Shown here in pieces: positions 11,301 to 22,323 of a DNA stretch of 64,000 bases; position 1 is the stretch's first letter, and each line of letters begins with the position of its first letter. Below the pieces are notes generated by a model, which was not told where the DNA came from, made no database searches, and worked only from the letters and a program-made list of their open reading frames with translations. Made by a program: the position numbers and the translations under genes. This DNA comes from Thuidium tamariscinum. Taxonomy: Eukaryota; Streptophyta; Bryopsida; Hypnales; Thuidiaceae. The stretch spans positions 20,718,053 through 20,782,052 of the forward strand of contig OX344750.2 of the NCBI GenBank assembly GCA_947034885.2. The letters run 5' to 3'.

Positions 11301-13516
11301 GTCGGCGCATCCTTCAATGCAGCTGAAAGCCTCGCAGCTCAGAGGGAAGAATATTCGAGAATTCTCATGAAGCCTTCTACGGTGGCTCCGTTTTCAAGTG
11401 TTGGGCCTACCTTAGACGGCCGTATTAAACCTGACGTCTTAGCTCCGTTACTTCCTTACTCCTTCACTAATTTTCTGATTCAGCATTCCTCATATGAACA
11501 ATCACAAGTGAGCAATGTTAATTCACTTGCTTCTTGTTGGGGCCGAAGTTCCTGCCTTCTTTCATTGGCAGCGTTTGGCCTTTTCGGTAATTAATCTTTG
11601 TATATTGCTAATCTAACTTGTTTGAAATGGAAGCCTGCAGGGGCATGGTAGTATGGTCGTCCGTGCCAGAGTATGGACATGGTCCTCCAAAACAGAATTG
11701 CCAAGTTGGACCAAAGCAGGTTTCAATGCACTATCTGAAATATTGACAAAAAGGACTAGTGCTATCGAGTATCTTACTGTACCCTTTTTTCTCTACTTTG
11801 GTATCTTTTGTGCACGCCAAATATTTTTGCTACATATTTAGCAGGGGCCACCCGTATTGCAGGGGACATCAAGCTCAACTCCAGTTGTAGCAGGTTTGGC
11901 GTCTTTGGTCCGCCAATACTTTAGAGAAGGATATTATCCATCAGGTGCTTTCATCATTGCATAATGTCTTACAAGCATTTTTCAGTCAATTATCCAATTT
12001 CGTGAAGCAATGAGTTGATGTTGGCAAGAACAGTGACTGTAAAACCATGAATTGACTAGGTAAGAAAAATATTAAGGACGGCTTCATCCCATCGGGTGCA
12101 TTGCTTAAAGCTGTGATGATTCACAGGTTTGCTAGCCTTACGAAATTCTTTTAATACCCAGACGCTCAAACAACTGAACTTTTGGCATATAGTCCCGACG
12201 ATTATTAGTCATGCTTATTAGTCAATATTTGGCCTATAGTGCCTATGAAAGAATACATCTTTTAAATGTTAATTGGAGTATATAACTTTGTGGATTCCTG
12301 AGACGATATTTAAATCCTGAAAATGTTGATGTTTCTTCCTATAGTGCTGTCCCAGAACAAAGGTATGTCAATTCCTCAGGCATGAATGATCTTCGACTTG
12401 CTCCAGACTATTTTCAAGGTAGAACAATCAAGACTATTTGCTTTAACATTCTGTGTAAACTATAGAGTAGTACACTGTCAACTCTATTGTCTGACCATCT
12501 AATTAATGATGACAGGGTATGGACTAATAGTGCTGGAGAAAGTACTGGTTTTTGCCAAGCCCCGCTCAAAACATCAACCTTCCCATATATTTGTTTTGTC
12601 TGGGCAAAGAGACGGGGCAGTGGTTAAACACAAAAGTTTTCAGTCGTTCACGCTTATAGTGACGTCGTCTAAGGAACCTCTACGAATGACAATGGTGAAT
12701 CTTTTAGAGATGGTCTACTTTGAAGTACAGTACCGGCTCGATATTGCTTAGACATTAACAACACTGGGTTCATTCTTTTTCATTGCAATTAGTATGAGAA
12801 TAGAATTCCTACAATCTAGCTTCCCTTCGATTCTCAATTCTGATTCAGGTCTTGACTATTTAGGTGTGGATGGATCCTCCAGCTGCACCGAGCTCTCGAC
12901 ATCCAATGGTTAATGATCTCAATTTAAAAGCTCTGAGCCCAAACAGAAAAATTATTTTTCCCAATGGCATGAATGAAGAGGATTCTACAAACAACGTGGA
13001 GGTCATTCATTGTGAGTCCCAATCGTTTTCTTCAGTTTGTCTAAAAGAATTTAAATCGTGATGAACTTGTGAGGTATGGAAATGAATGCATCTGAACACT
13101 ATGGCAAATTATTAACAATTAGATCACTGTATGAACATTTTGGTAAATGTCCTCAACAACTTTTAATTGTTGAATTGCCTACTAGTTTTGTGTAATGCTT
13201 CACGAATTGACATCCCTTTATTTTTACAGTGATAAAGCCAACGAAAGGCCTTTGGAAGGTGACAGTGGAGGCTTCTCGAGTGATAAATGATAGACAGCCC
13301 TATGCACTATTTATAACTGGTTCTTTCAAGTTTGGGACTCGATCTGGTTATAGAGATGGGACTGGTTTTAGGAGTAGCTATTTTCCTCATCATGACAATG
13401 TTACATCAGATGCAGATCGGCAAGGAAGTGCACACTGGGAGTACAGTTGCTGCTTCTGCATATTCTTGGGAATGTGGTGTTCGGTTATCATTCTTATCGC
13501 TCACTTGAAAAATTAA
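8343..13516 (+). CDS. Subtilisin-like serine protease (S8), TagB/Kp43-like
   Basis: Multi-exon subtilase. Exons I can join in phase: 8343-9485, 9592-9684, 9823-10027, 10269-10382, then 11012-11108, 11301-11446, 11641-11719, 11845-11944, 12060-12126, 12345-12418, 12516-12694, 12864-13011 and 13230-13516 (stop). The catalytic Asp lies in CADTGID, the His in GHGTHVIGTIAGN, the oxyanion Asn region in NSWG, and the Ser in GTSSSTPVVAG (usual form GTSMATP). The C-terminal part carries the family's VWMDPPAAPSS...VNDLNL...NNVE block and a jelly-roll-like end (QPYALFITGSF). A hydrophobic N-terminal stretch (residues 25-43) suggests a signal peptide or anchor, and the C-terminus ends in a hydrophobic segment (about CIFLGMWCSVIILIAHL). 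The roughly 380-residue first exon would be a long propeptide region. One short exon between 10382 and 11012 is not resolved, because the phases require extra sequence. The first Met is the least certain part. Likely secreted or endomembrane. Confidence 0.85.
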
Positions 13517-13800
13517 TTTTTGTGACCACTTTTCTTTTTAGGTAATCAAAATGTGATCAAATTTGGTTGAATTTTACTTATTTCAATTACAAAAATTACT
13601 TAACACGACAACCAAGTCGACAATCTGGCAGGAGAGATTTTTTGGATTTTAAGAGATTAACCGCCTCTACCAACATGTCACCTGTAAATGCTGCCTAATA
13701 ATAAAGATATCATTTGTACCTTAACAAAAGAGTGAACTAGGTGCAATCCGTATCCCATGCTTATAGATATGGATACAATATACATTGTGTGTTACAGGTG

Positions 13801-14665
13801 TTAACCCTTAGAGGACAAGATCCATTGCCATTTGGTCTAAAATAGTGCTTTAGGTGAACTTAGCAAATTTAGATTGTGTTCAAACATTAATCTTATATTT
13901 TTATTACTTACAATTACAAATTATGTATGACTAGGAGAAACTTCAATTGATTTTGTGAAAAATTATAATTGCTATCATTTTTGTTGCAACAATTAAAAGT
14001 AAATAAGTAAAAATAGTAGAAACAATCCAAATTATTTGAAATTTTTCTTAAGATGTACAAGTAGCAATGAAGATTAGTGTACAAAATTTGCAATCAATTA
14101 TAATATTTTTTAAACCCAAAACTACCACAACAAAGACCTTGAAGTCAAATTTGACTATCAAACCAAATTCAAGACTTTACTTAGTAGATGTTTGAAATTT
14201 TGATATTTTTGACTTGTAGAAAATTGAGCTTTCTACTTATTCTATTTTTTTTTAATTTTTGGGTGAAAACTACAAATTTTTGTGATTTTTTAAAGATAAA
14301 GGTTAAAAAAAATTATATCAATTATAATATATATTAGAATCATCTGAATTTTTTACTATTAATGAATATTAGATTGAAAAATTTAATTTTGTAATTTAAA
14401 TTGAAAATCCAATTTTGAAGGAAAAAACATGAAAGAAAAACACAGCATATTGCATTTTCAGGATTTTAATGCATGGAGCTTGCAATTGCAATAACTTCTT
14501 TAATTTTTGGATTTTTTCAAAATTTCAAGTTGAAGTAGAGAGAAAACTTATCAAATTCCATTTTCTTAATTTAAGTCAAATACCAAAAATGGTTATATTA
14601 AAAGTTAGAATCAAGGTTGACCAAGGTACATTCACTTTTTGGATGCATGCACCCTTGAGGGTTAA
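13801..14665 (+). mobile_element. Family B element, TTAA-bounded
   Basis: About 865 bases from TTAACCCTTAGAGGACAAG to CCCTTGAGGGTTAA. Its interior matches 56629-57496, sharing for example 'aaagaccttgaagtcaaatttg' and the 3' block around 'tttttggatgcat'. It has no usable ORF. The ends again show TTAA plus CCCTTA in inverted orientation, with an interior unrelated to family A. Confidence 0.7.
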
Positions 14666-15046
14666 TACATGTTTGTTGACATGGGTATGGATTTGTATGC
14701 TCAAATGTGATTAACACATAGTTTTTAGATCTTTGAAGTTGATCATCTATATAATGTAATTCTCATGGACATTGTGAAAAACAAGAAGCATTATTCTTTA
14801 GTGAGTGTTGTAATGAGAAAAGCATTCTTGAATTTTTTTTTTGGCTAGGAACTTAGCCTGTTTGTTTTCAAATTGGGATATGAGACATGTCTCATCTGGG
14901 CGCACTAATCTCCATAATACAAATATGATACAAATATATGTGATGATACGGATGTGATTTGTGTGCCCAAACCTCATTATCTCATAGCTTTTGGACCTTA
15001 GAACAGTGATTCCCATGGTATCAATTTTAACAAATGATTCCCATGA
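14666..15046. other. Spacer between repeats
   Basis: AT-rich sequence without a gene or recognisable element. Confidence 0.45.
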
Positions 15047-15973
15047 TACCATTGATCCTTCGGGGGACAAATGCAAATTCGGGTAGGTACCTACGGGTTG
15101 AATTTTTGTCTCGATTTTTGGAAACTTTTTTTGGAGATAGAAAAATTATATATCTTCGTAGGGGTATAATTTTTTTTCAATTAGTGCCCGGGAACGAAAG
15201 TTATGCCCAAATAAGCTCAAAACAGGGGACGGCGGGCAGTTTGGGCAGCAAAGAAAACTTTTGAATTTTTTTTTGAATTTTTTCCCTTATAGATTATACT
15301 TTTTTCTATCTTGAAAGATTTGATTCATTTCATTTGGATTTGTTATGAGAAAATTATGGACATTCTTGTTTTTTGGGCAGTTAGAGCATCTTGTTCTTGG
15401 AAAAAAACCCTTCTAGGATTCATTTCTGAATGCAATTTCTTCCATTTTAAAAAAATAAAATAAAAATTTCATGGTTTAGATTACTTTCTAGAATAATCTC
15501 ACCATTAGGATTAGTGCATTTTAATTCCATCTAAAAGATATTAATATTTTAGATTTTCCTTCTATCTTGTACCTACTTCTACTTAACAATTTTTTTAAGT
15601 ATAAAAATTAAATTTTTTTGAAATTATTTTTTTCCCTAGGTTCTCAAATCAATTTTGCACTACAAAGATTTAAAGCTCAAAACTTTGTAGTGCAAAATTT
15701 TTTAAGTTAAAAATGTTCAAAGTCAAAAAATCCAGTCTCACAATGTGCTAAAAAACTTGTTTTTTCTACTTTAAACGCAAATATCTTGCAATTTGTAGGG
15801 TCAAAAATTTTGAAATTTATTCCACACTTTTTTATACTAGTAGGGTGTAAGATTCTATAGTTAGATGCGGAAAAAAACCACAATTTAAATGTTTTTTTAC
15901 TCTTTGGTGTGGAAATGGCAATTTTCGATGTTTTTTGGCAAAACATAGGGCTTGGTCCTTTAGGGGTTAAAAA
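15047..15973 (+). repeat. Diverged family A copy
   Basis: The right end is CCTTTAGGGGTTAA at about 15960-15973, preceded by the block 'aaatatcttgcaattt' and 'agattctatagtt', as in family A. The left end is diverged (CCTTCGGGGGACAAATG) and the TTAA is not clear there. 'gggtaggtacctac' near 15080 is shared with the copy at 26280. Confidence 0.6.
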
Positions 15974-16134
15974 AATCCAAAAGCACTCCTTAGAAGTCAA
16001 AACACTATAGAAGATCTTCTTTTTCACCCCTAATTCCAAGGATGAATATTGAATAGTTGCATTTCTGTCCAATATAGAGAGATTCTTTCTCATTCATCAA
16101 CTAATAAATGACCTCCACATTGTTTATGGGTTAA
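15970..16134 (+). repeat. Short family C 3' end fragment
   Basis: This 165-base piece contains 'agaagatcttc' and 'agttgcatttct.tccaatata', then ends GGGTTAA. The same series ends the full family C element at 22323. It starts at the TTAA that ends the previous element, so the two share or abut at TTAA. Confidence 0.55.
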
Positions 16135-16400
16135 TCCTTAAAGCAGGAACTTGAGACTGTGGAAATCATCTATTTTGGCACTGTGGGGATCTTTGGTTTA
16201 ATTTCTAAAGGCCCACACATTCAAAAAGTCAACCTTGAATCTAACTTTCAATACAATCATTTTTGGTATTTGACTTCAATTAAGAAAATAAAGCTTGACA
16301 AGTTTTCTTTGTACCTCAATTTGAATTTTTTGAAAAACTCAAAAAATGAAAGAATTATAGCACTTGCAAGCTTTAATGGTCTCTACTAAAGTATATTTTA
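16131..16400 (-). repeat. Truncated family B copy, inverted
   Basis: Starts TTAATCC and reads on the minus strand as the family B 3' part ('tgattgtattgaaagtta', then 'caaggttgac'). It abuts the preceding fragment at TTAA. Confidence 0.55.
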
Positions 16401-16410
16401 TGAACCATAA

Positions 16411-16990
16411 TTAACCCTAGAGCTCTCTAATGTCCAAATTCTGAATGATGTATAGATTGAAAATGAGATTTCTTTCTCATGACATCTTGGATGCAAGTCA
16501 TCCAAATTTATTTAGATAATTTATGGTGTTGTGGTCTTATCCAAGGGCAGATTTGGTGCTACTAAAGCACATACTTTTTTAAATTTACAAATGTAGAAGT
16601 ATGTCAAGTCATTGGCTTGCATTCACTCTACTTTAAACTTGGAATTGCAAAAATGAAGTCATAGAATCAAAGAATCAAAGAATTCTAAAAATCATTGTGT
16701 TTAGAGAACCTCATTTCAAATTTATTCCATCAATATTTACTCAAAAAATGACAATATTCTCTATATAATTGAATTTAAAAAGAATTTTGAATTTTTCCTT
16801 TCAAAATTTATAGAAAAATATTGGTGATAGTAGATAGTAGTGAATCTAACCATATAGATGGAATGTAAAACTCAAACTCTACAACTTTTATTTGCATTTC
16901 AATTCCAAAATATTCTTCCAAATGATACCTTATGATGATTTTTCCAAAATCATTAGTTTTGGAGATGAGTCTAGATGCTTAGGGATTAAT
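16411..16990 (-). mobile_element. Short family C element, TTAA-bounded
   Basis: About 580 bases from TTAACCCTAGAGC to GCTTAGGGATTAA. It matches the family C copy at 21283-22323 in reverse orientation: the 'tttggagatgagtctaga' end here is the reverse complement of its left end. It lacks the middle part of the longer copy and has no ORF. Confidence 0.65.
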
Positions 16991-17024
16991 TAAGGCTTAA
17001 TATGATAGAGTGACATTCAAATCA

Positions 17025-17165
17025 CATTCTAATATATTTTTAAACCATAGTCATGAGTTATCACATTCTAATATATTTTTAAACCATAGTTACAGGTTAG
17101 AGTGACGCTCAATTCACATTCTAAAATATTTTTCTAATTTATTCTTAATCCATAGTATACCCTAC
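17025..17165. repeat. Short direct repeats
   Basis: A word close to TCACATTCTAATATATTTTT followed by AAACCATAGT occurs twice in full and once in a diverged form. Related sequence is seen near 24640 and 33190. Confidence 0.65.
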
Positions 17166-17600
17166 ACCATTGCCAAATTCAAAATCAAAATCAAAATAAT
17201 TTTCTAATTTCTTAATCCATTACAACTTTGTAATTCATTAACTTTCTCACCATGAGTCCAAATGGCACAAAACAAAATCCATACATCCCCCCTTGCTAAG
17301 AGCTTTTTGACGAAACCACATGACCGGGGATGCATGGGCTAGTGACAACCAAACAAAAAACCAAACAAGGAAACAACGTAACAAAACAAACAAACAACCT
17401 GTCTATAGGTATAAGTTAGATGTGGCCAAAATTGCATCAGTAAAGTTGGACACAAAAAATCAGATGAAAATCATCCGTTCTTCAATACTTCAATAATGCC
17501 GAAAGCCTAGTTGACAATCCAAATTACACAGAACATCCTTGGCGTCCTTCCAGGGTTAAATATGTCATATAGAACTCCTTCAATAAGTGACAAGATTTGT

Positions 17601-17880
17601 TTAACACAACTTGTAACTTTCGTGAAAGTTTGGACGCATGCACCTTAACTCCACTGCCTGGGCAGCGCCTTGTGTTCTCATCTCCGCTGGAAGTGACTCT
17701 TGTGCAACCACTTCCTTGGGGGGGAACATAAAATTGTAGAACTGAATCTGCCATTTTTTTCCATGCAACGTTCCGAGCTCATGTAGAATTTTTTTGACTT
17801 CCTTCCAATTCGTGACGGACAGATGAGGGTCGCTGCATTCAAGGGCCAATTCAATAACTAAAATTCATCCCTACAAGGCT
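17601..17880 (-). other. Conserved reading stretch downstream of kinase copy 1
   Basis: On the minus strand a frame reads IELALECSDPHLSVTNWKEV, then a segment ending with KEVVAQESLPAEMRTQGAAQ. The corresponding region beside kinase copy 2 (27190-27380 and 27700-27790) keeps a similar peptide (MVAQEPLPTEMRTQG) but is split by a hairpin element. Upstream on the same strand a good donor follows a short frame MVKVAEFR near 18105-18130. It may be exons of a separate small gene or a 3' part of the kinase gene. I do not recognise a family. Confidence 0.35.
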
Positions 17881-18199
17881 CCGTGCAGATGTGGTTTCCC
17901 TGAAGTCGAAGGCAAAGAATACTAAATCCTGCGTAAGTACTGTCGGAAATTTAGCCCAACACTGAGCATGTGTGCAGAGTATGTCTCTCAATCGCGGAGA
18001 GCAATACTACCGGAATATGAGGTATGCGCAAGCAGAATCGCCACTTGAAATGAAATGCATGCTCTACATTTTTGGTGACGATTGTGGTGCACATAACTTA
18101 CCTGAACTCTGCAACCTTCACCATAGCCAGAGTGCAAAGTGAGGTCACGCTGTTATGCATCTGATGAGAGCCTTAAATTGCAAAGGCGATTGAGCCAGA

Positions 18200-20044
18200 C
18201 TACTCTCCATGGACTAAATCTCGTCTTCCGTACGTCAATCCCAAGCATCGGCTCAGTGGGAGCGACCTTCTCTGCAAACGTTTCGTCCACGCCTCCACTC
18301 TCGAGCGTGGCGGCACCACATTTCCAAAGGGGATGTCACCAAGGACATCACATATTGTGGAGAACTTGGGCCTCACCTCAGGATCATCGTTCCAACACTT
18401 CGAGATGAGCCCTGCCAAGTCTGGATGTAGTCCAGCAGGGAGCTCCGGCCTGCGCTTCGCCATCACGTCCCTCTCATTCAAATGCTCGTGAGGCGCATTA
18501 CCGGTCAGGATTTCGTAGCATGTCATAGCAAAGCTGTACACATCCGTCTTCAGTAGCTGCTCATTTCTGAGCTCGCCTCTCTTTGCTCTGAGGACCTCGG
18601 GAGCTCGCCACAGATTGGTGCCTGCACGGTGTGCAACATGTGGGTTTCCAATACGATGGGATGCCCCGAAATCAGTGATTTTCACATCAAACCGTCCACA
18701 GTGGTCGTGGACCAACACATTCGCTGCCTTCATGTCCCTGTGGACGACATTCTTTGAGTGCAGGAAGTTCAAACCCAGAGCTATCTTGAGGCACAGCTCC
18801 CGAGCTTCAGCGCCGCTGAATAGAGGGGACGATGTCCGACCTTTCTTGCGCAAGAGCTGTGAGCGAGAATTGATCAGTTTTCGGAGATCCATGTCCATGC
18901 GCTCCATCATGATCCAGCCGCCATTGTCATCAACAGAAACACCCATCAACCGAGCAACATGTGGATGCTGAAGCTTCATAAGAAACTCCACTTCCTCTTT
19001 GAAACTCAGAGACAACCACTTGAATCTTTTCACTGCAAATGCGCATCCCAGCCAATTCACTTCGTACACTTCGTTGGTGCCTCCAGCCCCAATGCGTCGC
19101 CTCCACTCTACATCGGCTGGGTCTATGGACAGATGGATCGGCAACGTTTCTAACATACTTGCAATCTCCACGCATTTATTTCCTTCATCGTCTTTATGGG
19201 TGGTCCACTGTAACGCACAATCCTTGGTCACGGTCGTTTGCTTTCGGGCTTGATCACATGCAGCACGGATAGTAGCCAATCTGTCACATATTGCAGAAAA
19301 CCCAGGCCTCTTCTCTGGGTTCTCATCCGAGCAATCAAGAATAAGCTCCGCCAGGTCGTCACCAATGCCAGGAGGAAGCTCTAACCTAGCCGCTGCTTCT
19401 CTAACTCTCGGTTCCAACTTTCTTCCTGATAGAATTGCAGTGCAAAGTACAGAGAAATCATAAACATCTGCATCTTTTGACGAGTTTCTGGCATGATCTG
19501 AGAACGCAAAACCGCCGATCTTTATGTCAAGCTGGCCATCAGTATGCACATTCATCAAAATAATGTCACCAGTCAGGGATCCGTGTACAACTTCTCTGCC
19601 ATGTAAGAACCTCATACCCAAAGCAATCTTCATTGCAATGTCAATAACTTCGCAGCCATCAAAGGGAGGAGCCCTCGATGCCCAGTGGCGATCATTCATA
19701 ACTTTTAGCAGGTTAGTTTCCATGCGCTCCATCACTATGGACACCATTCTTTGCCGAAGTTCCACGTTGAATCCCAAAAGTTGCACTACGTGCGGATGTG
19801 GAAGCCTCATTAAGATCTCCAGTTCCTTGGGGTAAGGTTTGAAAACTTGAAAGTCAGAAATGGCGAGTTCTTTGACCGCAACCTCGCAACCGAGCCAAGT
19901 GCCACTTCTCACCTCGCTAGAGATTCCAATGCCAATAATTTTCCCTATATGCAAGTCAGATGATGAAATCCTGAGATGCTCTGGAATGCTCCGGAATCTA
20001 GTCCGGTGTGCAGCGTCTGCCACGTGCGGTACCGTCAAGTCCAT
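18200..20044 (-). CDS. Tandem pseudokinase-kinase protein, copy 1
   Basis: Single open frame of 614 residues from the Met at 20044; an in-frame upstream Met at 20197 would add 51 residues but is not supported by the second copy. The first domain (about 30-259) is kinase-like and keeps the VAVK lysine (about 58), but has HGS in place of HRD (about 154-156) and GGF in place of DFG (177-179), so it should be catalytically dead. The second domain (about 315-565) has a glycine loop (IGAGGTNEV), AVK lysine (339), HRD with AAN (435-440), DFG (458-460), APE (481-483) and the late conserved Arg (558), so it should be active. The sequence style is plant TKL-type Ser/Thr kinase. No membrane segment or leucine-rich repeats are seen, so it is probably cytosolic. 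The arrangement resembles pseudokinase-kinase pairs where the first domain controls the second; that role is inferred. Confidence 0.9.
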   Translation of the reverse strand: MDLTVPHVADAAHRTRFRSIPEHLRISSSDLHIGKIIGIGISSEVRSGTWLGCEVAVKELAISDFQVFKPYPKELEILMRLPHPHVVQLLGFNVELRQRMVSIVMERMETNLLKVMNDRHWASRAPPFDGCEVIDIAMKIALGMRFLHGREVVHGSLTGDIILMNVHTDGQLDIKIGGFAFSDHARNSSKDADVYDFSVLCTAILSGRKLEPRVREAAARLELPPGIGDDLAELILDCSDENPEKRPGFSAICDRLATIRAACDQARKQTTVTKDCALQWTTHKDDEGNKCVEIASMLETLPIHLSIDPADVEWRRRIGAGGTNEVYEVNWLGCAFAVKRFKWLSLSFKEEVEFLMKLQHPHVARLMGVSVDDNGGWIMMERMDMDLRKLINSRSQLLRKKGRTSSPLFSGAEARELCLKIALGLNFLHSKNVVHRDMKAANVLVHDHCGRFDVKITDFGASHRIGNPHVAHRAGTNLWRAPEVLRAKRGELRNEQLLKTDVYSFAMTCYEILTGNAPHEHLNERDVMAKRRPELPAGLHPDLAGLISKCWNDDPEVRPKFSTICDVLGDIPFGNVVPPRSRVEAWTKRLQRRSLPLSRCLGLTYGRRDLVHGE

Positions 20045-20197
20045 GGAAAGGAAGAAGAAGAACGACCCTAAGGCTCGCATAAATAAAGAGCCTGTTGGGG
20101 TTCTTGTACTCGCAAGTGAAAGAGGAACTGTACTGATCACTGTGATGCGATTCAAATTATCCAACACTGTAGAAACATAAACATATAGAGCTTGCAA

Positions 20198-21260
20198 TTC
20201 ATGATTTCTAACCCGGTCTACTAACCCAGGAATTCAAGAAAGAGAAATCTTCGGTTGCGTTTTGAGAACCATCACCTGCGTGACAATCACAAAGCTACAT
20301 CAGCCATCTTGTCTGAAAGTAATTGCAAACCCTAGCGAATATCTCTAACTACACCAAATTGCAAGTTTGTAACTCTAACCCAAAGATGATCCTCGTAGAT
20401 TCGTGCCCTAAATGGACACAATCTCAACATGAAATCCAGATTCAATTTTTGATACACCAACTGTCAACACTTTAGAAATTCATTAATTTAGTCATATGGC
20501 GTTACAAAACTACACAATAACTCAGTAAGATGCATTAGAACCCTCTTTCAATTGCTGAAATGATCCAAACAATTTGAGACAAGTTAATGCCTTGAATCCC
20601 CCTCTTTCCAATTTGCACGTACATACCTGGAGGAATTATAGTGCTCGCCATCAATTCTTGGTGAACACGAAGGGTTATAAATCCTTCACTTGTCCAATGC
20701 ATGCATGCTACAATCTTGCCCCATGGTCTACCTTACTACAATGATTCCTAACCCTAACTCTGTGCTAAATATGGGAGGTCAAAAGGTACAAGTAGTAAAT
20801 CCTTGACTGAGTTTTCGAAAGAGATGGAGAATATATTTTAAGAGGAGAATCACGCAGCCATTTCTCCTTTGTGCGAGCTCAACTCTCATCCTCTTCACTA
20901 AGTTAACTTAGAGACAGCTTGAGTCTGTTAGCAAGAGCTAGCTACTGACCCTGCACTTTCAAACTGAAGCCACAAGACGAATATCGGAAACTCCCATATC
21001 TCCGAAATACTCTGAAGCACGTTGCTTTGTTGCATCCACTCCGTCCGCTGTGCTCACAAGAAACTAAAAACGCATCCCCTGCTGATCGATCGCCTCGCAA
21101 GGATTCTGCTGGAGTGCGACTGCCCTCTAATAACTTAAGCTTCGAGTGCTTTGTTTCTGTACAGTACACAGTTGCGATCACTCCCCCCTGTTTTGAGTGC
21201 AGCACAATATGCGCCACGCCATTGCAGCCCACTACAAAATCTTCAAATCTCATTATTCCT
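20198..21260 (-). promoter_or_regulatory. Duplicated upstream region of kinase copy 1
   Basis: About 1 kb 5' of the kinase that is closely matched at 30300-31390 upstream of copy 2, so 5' UTR and promoter were copied with the gene. A telomere-like box (TTTAGGGTTTAGGG on the plus strand, so AAACCCTAAACCC in gene orientation) lies at about 21265-21278 at its far edge. Such telo boxes occur in plant promoters, but function here is not shown. Confidence 0.45.
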
Positions 21261-21282
21261 TTGTTTAGGGTTTAGGGTTTTG

Positions 21283-22323
21283 TTAACCCCTAAGCGTCCA
21301 GACTCATCTCCAGAATTCATGATTTTGGAAAAACCATCATAAAGTACAATATGGAAGAATATTTTGGAATTGAGATGCAAATAAAAGTTGTAGAGTTTGA
21401 GTTATAGATTCCATCCATGTGGTTGGATTCACCATTGCTATCACCAATATTTTTCTATAAATTTTAAAGGGAAAATTGAAAATGCCTTATAAATTCAATT
21501 CCAAGCAAAATATTGTCATTTCTGTGGTAAATTTTATTAGAATGGATTTGAAATGAGGTTCTCTTGACATGGTGATTTTTTGAAATTTTTGTGTTCTTTG
21601 ATTCTATGATCTTATTTTTGCAATTTTGGGTTTGAACTAGAGTCAATGCAATTTTGGCTTGAATCGACCACTTGACATACTTCTACATTTGTTATTTGGA
21701 AAAATATGTTCTACATTTGTTTTGTTTTGAAAAATATATGTATTCTAGTAACACCAAATTTAACCCTTGGATAGGACAACAACTTGATGAAGTATCTTTA
21801 AAAATTAGGATGACTTTCATCATAGTTATAATGAAAAAGAAATCCAATTTCAATCTATATATTGTCAAAAAATTGATTGTTGAAGCGCTTGAAGTATAAA
21901 CTAAAAAAATGAAGTTGAATATGGGTTTTTTTTGGGTTTTGAAAGCTTGACTTGATGTTTGACTATTTCACAATAGATGTATTTCTTTAGGGATTAATGT
22001 TGTAGCCCTTCTCTAATGTAATAATCTCTCCTAAGTCCAAAGGTTCTAAGTTCCAAGGGTGTTAAGAATATCTTTGTTGAAGCATGCCATACTCTCTTAG
22101 CAAATAGTTTTGCGTGCCCAATTGTTTTTCTATATTCCACCAATAGGAGATTTCTAAATTTGTCAATATAAGCCACAAAGCATGTAATGGAAGTCAAACT
22201 AATATAGAAGATCTTCCCTTTCCACACAAATTTTAAAAATAAACAGTTGCATTTCTTTTCCATACAAAAGATTTTCTATCATCCGTGGGACACTAAACGT
22301 TGGTGTTGATGTTTAAGGGTTAA
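21283..22323 (+). mobile_element. Family C element, TTAA-bounded
   Basis: About 1041 bases from TTAACCCCTAAGCGTCC to GTTTAAGGGTTAA. The left end block 'cagactcatctcc' recurs near 31690 ('aggctcatctc') and inverted at 16970. The interior has no significant ORF. It starts at the edge of the duplicated kinase block. Confidence 0.7.

Noticed and set aside
15707-16093. 128-residue minus-strand frame
   Set aside because: It falls across the join of two noncoding repeats; the composition (Lys/Phe/Ile) reflects AT-rich DNA.
18139-20180. Plus-strand open frames across kinase copy 1 (and 28405-30294 across copy 2)
   Set aside because: They are antisense shadows of the kinase ORF; their preservation in both copies follows from the duplicated DNA and they show no family motif.
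20045-20197. 51-residue N-terminal extension of kinase copy 1
   Set aside because: The second copy has indels here and no in-frame upstream Met, so the shared MDL start is preferred.
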